A stretch of 64,000 bases of DNA from positions 3,788,585 through 3,852,584 of the forward strand of contig NZ_CP055156.1 in the NCBI RefSeq assembly GCF_014217805.1, read 5' to 3'. The notes beneath the pieces are model-generated. The model saw only the letters and a program-made list of their open reading frames with translations, did not search any database and was not told the DNA's origin. The first letter of the stretch is position 1, and every line of letters begins with the position of its first letter. This document shows positions 61,287 through 64,000 of the stretch, one piece after another. A program made the translations under genes and the position numbers. Source of the stretch: Adhaeribacter swui (lineage in GTDB: Bacteria; Bacteroidota; Bacteroidia; Cytophagales; Hymenobacteraceae).

Positions 61287-62000
61287 ATGCAAAAATATAT
61301 ATTAGTTACTGGCGGCACGAAAGGGATTGGGCGGGCAATTATCGAAAGGTTCGCGGCCGAAGGCTTTCATATAATTACCTGTTCGCGTAAAGAAAGTGAG
61401 CTACGCAAACTAAAGTTAGACCTGCAACAAAAATATACGTTTAGTAAGGTCTTTTACCGCGCCGCTGATTTAAGCGATGCCCTGGACCTGCAAAGTTTTT
61501 TAGATTACGTGCATTCTTTAAAAGTTCGGATTGATGTAATTGTAAATAATGCCGGCATCTTTTTGCCCGGCACCATTCATAACGAGCCGGATACGGTTTT
61601 GCGGCACATGATGGAAACTAACCTGTATAGCGCCTATTTTGTTACAAAATCTTTTGTGGGCGAAATGATTAAACGGCGTAGCGGGCATATTTTTAATATG
61701 TGCTCCACGGCCAGCATTACGCCTTATACCAACGGCGGCTCGTATTGTATTTCTAAATACGCCTTGTACGGCATGACGAAAGTACTGCGCGAAGAACTAA
61801 AAGAACACCATGTAAGAGTAACGGCGGTGCTGCCCGGTGCTACCTTAACTGCCAGCTGGGAAGGTGTAGATTTGCCACCGTCGCGGTTTATCCGGCCCGA
61901 AGATGTAGCCAATGCCGTATTTGGAGCATATCAGTTATCCGATTCGGCGGTAGTGGAAGAACTTTTAATTCGCCCGCAGCTGGGCGATATCGAATCATAA
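61287..62000 (+). CDS. SDR family oxidoreductase
   Basis: A classical short-chain dehydrogenase of 237 residues with intact motifs: NAD(P)-binding TGGTKGIGRAI, structural NNAGIF, Ser in MCSTASITPYTNG, and the catalytic pair in YCISKYALYGMTK. The LPGATLTASWEGVDLPPSRFIRPEDVA stretch follows. The basic residues after the glycine motif (CSRKESELRKL) suggest NADP preference. The substrate is unknown. It is divergent from the second Mla pair and 237 bases upstream of gldA; no obvious functional link. Confidence 0.93.
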   Translation: MQKYILVTGGTKGIGRAIIERFAAEGFHIITCSRKESELRKLKLDLQQKYTFSKVFYRAADLSDALDLQSFLDYVHSLKVRIDVIVNNAGIFLPGTIHNEPDTVLRHMMETNLYSAYFVTKSFVGEMIKRRSGHIFNMCSTASITPYTNGGSYCISKYALYGMTKVLREELKEHHVRVTAVLPGATLTASWEGVDLPPSRFIRPEDVANAVFGAYQLSDSAVVEELLIRPQLGDIES

Positions 62001-62237
62001 AGCAAAGCAGTGTTCTTTAATCAGGTAATTGAGGTATTAGTTGCCTGGGGTTGAAGGGCAAACAGGTTCGCTGCGTATTTTGGAAGGCTGCCGGAATTAG
62101 AAATTTTTAAAAAATTTAATCAGGAGCCATTATTCCGCTATATATTTCGGGCAGTTTCCGCGTTTAAGTACGGGATTAAATAATTCGTTTACTACCAAAC
62201 CCCAGTAAACAAACAGCTAATTACAAACAACGCCAAT

Positions 62238-63149
62238 ATGTCGGTTGAGGTAAAAGGTTTAACAAAAATTTTTGGCACGCAGCGGGCCGTAGATGATATT
62301 TCGTTTGCGGTGCAACCTGGTCAGGTTTTAGGGTTTCTGGGGCCGAATGGCGCCGGTAAATCTACCACCATGAAAATTGCTACCTGCTATTTGCCCCCGA
62401 GTGCGGGCACCATTACCATTAACGGCTACGATGTGCAGGAGTCCCCGATTGACGTGCGGCGCAATGTGGGTTACTTACCGGAGCACAACCCCTTGTACCT
62501 GGATATGTATGTAACCGAGTACCTCACATTTATTGGGCAGCTCTATGGCTTAGCGGGTAAAAATTTAAAAAATAGGGTAGAAGAGATGATTACGCTGTGC
62601 GGCTTAACGGTAGAACGCCGCAAAAAAATCGGTTCTTTGTCGAAAGGCTACCGGCAACGGGTAGGATTAGCCCAGGCGCTTATTCATAATCCGCAGGTAT
62701 TAATCCTGGATGAGCCAACCACCGGACTCGACCCGAACCAGTTGAGTGAAATCCGTAGTTTGATTAAGCAAATCGGGCAAGAAAAAACCGTGTTGTTTTC
62801 CACGCACATTATGCAGGAAGTTTCGGCTATCTGCGACCGGGTTGTAATTATTAACAACGGCAAAATTGTAGCCGATAGCGATGTAGCTTCTTTAAACAGC
62901 TTAGGGCAACAGGAAATAGCCACGCTGGTAGAATTTGAAAGCCCGGTAGAGGTAAGTTTGTTGCAAGGCGTGCCGGGCGTGCAGGAAGTACAACACGTAA
63001 AAGAGTATACCTACCGGATTATTTCCACTAAAAACATGGACATCCGGTCGGCGGTGTTTAGTTTGGCCGCCACGCACAGTTGGAGTTTGGTAGGTTTGCG
63101 CCAGGAAGAGCGTTCGCTCGAAAAGATTTTTCAATCATTAACTAAATAA
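62238..63149 (+). CDS. gldA: Gliding motility ABC transporter ATP-binding protein GldA
   Basis: An ATPase of 303 residues. Walker A is GPNGAGKST, the Q-loop region is VGYLPEHNPLYLDMYVTEYL, the signature is LSKGYRQRVGLAQAL, Walker B is VLILDEPTTGLDP, and the switch His is in LFSTHIMQEV. The PEHNPLY string and C-terminal extension (about 215-303, ending LRQEERSLEKIFQSLTK) match GldA of gliding Bacteroidota. GldA with GldF and GldG forms an ABC transporter associated with gliding; GldF is encoded just downstream. ATG start. An internal AT palindrome near 62562 encodes KNLKN. Confidence 0.93.
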   Translation: MSVEVKGLTKIFGTQRAVDDISFAVQPGQVLGFLGPNGAGKSTTMKIATCYLPPSAGTITINGYDVQESPIDVRRNVGYLPEHNPLYLDMYVTEYLTFIGQLYGLAGKNLKNRVEEMITLCGLTVERRKKIGSLSKGYRQRVGLAQALIHNPQVLILDEPTTGLDPNQLSEIRSLIKQIGQEKTVLFSTHIMQEVSAICDRVVIINNGKIVADSDVASLNSLGQQEIATLVEFESPVEVSLLQGVPGVQEVQHVKEYTYRIISTKNMDIRSAVFSLAATHSWSLVGLRQEERSLEKIFQSLTK

Positions 63150-63165
63150 ATAATTTTTAAAAAAA

Positions 63166-63195
63166 TGATGAATTAGAAATTAAAAATTAGAAATG
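63166..63195 (+). repeat. Heptamer array 3' of gldA
   Basis: Units of AATTAGA type (AATTAGA, AATTAAA, AATTAGA, AATG). The segments TGAATTAGAAATTA (63169-63182) and GAAATG (63190-63195) together match the reverse complement of 63297-63316, except that one extra 7-base unit (63183-63189) is present here. Confidence 0.8.
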
Positions 63196-63242
63196 ATAAA
63201 TCATGTTTGTCATATGCTGGTTAGTGGAGAGTAGCTCTATAA

Positions 63243-63266
63243 GTCGTTTGTGAAGACACAAACGAC
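63243..63266. terminator. Hairpin between gldA and gldF
   Basis: A 10-bp perfect stem (GTCGTTTGTG / CACAAACGAC) with an AAGA loop. No T-run follows, so it may be a processing or stability element instead of a terminator. It is nested between two complementary heptamer arrays. Confidence 0.55.
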
Positions 63267-63296
63267 GGCATTGAAAATCAGGAATCTTTAACGAGC

Positions 63297-63330
63297 CATT
63301 TCTAATTTCTAATTCATAATTTCTAATTAA
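63297..63330 (-). repeat. Heptamer array 5' of gldF, antisense orientation
   Basis: On the minus strand it reads AATTAGA, AATTATG, AATTAGA, AATTAGA, AATG. It ends 7 bases before the gldF start codon and pairs with the array at 63166-63195. Confidence 0.8.
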
Positions 63331-63337
63331 AAGAACT

Positions 63338-64000
63338 ATGTTCGCCATTCTGCGGAAAGAAATAAATTCGTTTTTAAATTCCATGATAGCCTACATTGTG
63401 ATCGGGGTTTTCCTGCTCACCACGGGTTTATTTATGTGGGTTTTTCCGGATAGCAGCGTTTTAGATTACGGGTACGCCGATATGTTAACCTTGTTTAACA
63501 TTGCGCCCTGGGTATTTCTTTTTTTAATTCCGGCCATTACCATGCGCACCTTCGCCGAAGAAAGAAAATCCGGCACCATTGAATTGCTCCTCACCAAGCC
63601 CATCACCGACCTGGAATTAATTACCGGTAAATTTTTGGCTTGCTTGTGTCTGGCCGTTCTGGCTTTGCTGCCCACCTTAATTTATTATTATTCGGTGTAT
63701 ACGCTGGGCAGTCCGGCCGGTAACCTCGACTCGGCGGCGGTAGCGGGTTCGTATTTGGGCATGGTGTTTTTGGCGGGCATTTTTACCGCCATTGGTATAT
63801 TTGCCTCGGCCCTCACCGAAAACCAGATTGTAGCGTTTATCATTGCGGTGTTTTTTTGTTTTCTGCTGTACTCCGGCTTCGATTCGCTGGCTGCTATTGA
63901 CGTGTGGGGTACGGCTTCGTATGTCATCAGTCAGTTAGGCGTTTCTTTTCATTACAGTGCTTTGAGTAAAGGTTTAATTGATTCCCGGGACGTGTTATAC
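63338..64000 (+). CDS. gldF: Gliding motility ABC transporter permease GldF (3' truncated by window end)
   Basis: An open frame from ATG 63338 to the last base, 221 codons without a stop. It starts MFAILRKEINSFLNSMIAY, then IVIGVFLLTTGLFMWVFP (TM1). It continues with the ABC-2 permease pattern: APWVFLFLIPAITMRTFAEERKSGTIELLLTKPITDLELITGKF (cited in part), LALLPTLIYYYSVYTLG and further helices to FFCFLLYSGFDSLAA. The EERKSGTIELLLTKP motif is characteristic of GldF-like ABC-2 subunits. It would form the gliding-associated transporter with GldA. The remainder lies beyond the window, where gldG is expected. Confidence 0.92.
   Translation, partial: MFAILRKEINSFLNSMIAYIVIGVFLLTTGLFMWVFPDSSVLDYGYADMLTLFNIAPWVFLFLIPAITMRTFAEERKSGTIELLLTKPITDLELITGKFLACLCLAVLALLPTLIYYYSVYTLGSPAGNLDSAAVAGSYLGMVFLAGIFTAIGIFASALTENQIVAFIIAVFFCFLLYSGFDSLAAIDVWGTASYVISQLGVSFHYSALSKGLIDSRDVLY

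Noticed and set aside
1-64000. tRNA, rRNA or CRISPR arrays
   Set aside because: No tRNA T-arm with matching acceptor stem, no rRNA segment, and no repeat-spacer array. The heptamer arrays have no unique spacers.
1-64000. Insertion sequences or prophage
   Set aside because: No transposase, integrase or phage structural gene was found; codon use is uniform.

Overview
The window looks like a chromosomal segment of a Bacteroidota bacterium, most likely Cytophagales and close to Hymenobacteraceae such as Adhaeribacter. The evidence is a SusC/SusD pair with ECF sigma and FecR, type IX secretion (T9SS) sorting domains of both type A and type B, PorP/SprF, GldA/GldF, DUF3810, DUF4112 and DUF3823 proteins, TAnnTTTG -7 boxes, few Shine-Dalgarno sequences, and AT-rich spacers between moderately GC-rich genes. 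The genus is inference; no rRNA or tRNA gene was seen.

Layout. 0.2-9.3 kb is mostly minus strand: a PepSY membrane protein, a secreted Gfo/Idh/MocA oxidoreductase, signal peptidase I, a YitT protein and an MlaE-MlaF-MlaD-like lipid transporter. 10.4-18.7 kb holds secreted T9SS cargo: a sugar-dehydrogenase-like protein split by a one-base frameshift, a DUF3810 membrane metalloprotease-like protein, and a 940-residue multidomain protein. 18.7-20.4 kb has two minus-strand genes of stress or envelope type (PRC-barrel/DUF2382 and OmpA).

20.8-43.9 kb is a plus-strand polysaccharide utilisation locus. ECF sigma, FecR and an STN-bearing SusC form a trans-envelope sensing circuit. SusD and a DUF3823 lipoprotein complete the uptake complex. 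A GH2 enzyme, a glutaminase-A-like DUF4965 protein, two GH43 enzymes and a GH127 enzyme would trim the glycan. An IlvD/Edd sugar-acid dehydratase of L-arabinonate type and a GntP symporter suggest that a released sugar, probably L-arabinose, is used through an aldonate.

44.0-56.8 kb is mixed: DUF4112, an LpxR-like lipid A deacylase, a dienelactone hydrolase, a PorP/SprF plus type B T9SS adhesin pair, a photolyase with an SDR, an M28 peptidase, an unknown protein and a TPR protein. 56.9-64 kb holds etfB-etfA-bifunctional nuclease, a second MlaE/MlaF pair without MlaD, an SDR, gldA, and gldF cut by the window end.

Two non-coding patterns stand out. (1) Degenerate tandem arrays of 7- or 8-base units (type GTTNNAR) abut gene ends. 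After stop codons they lie in one orientation and before start codons mostly in the opposite one, so transcripts could fold into long hairpins. (2) An AT palindrome family built on AAATTTTTAAAATTT recurs in most intergenic regions, often touching a start or stop codon, and also occurs inside genes where it encodes KILKN-like peptides.
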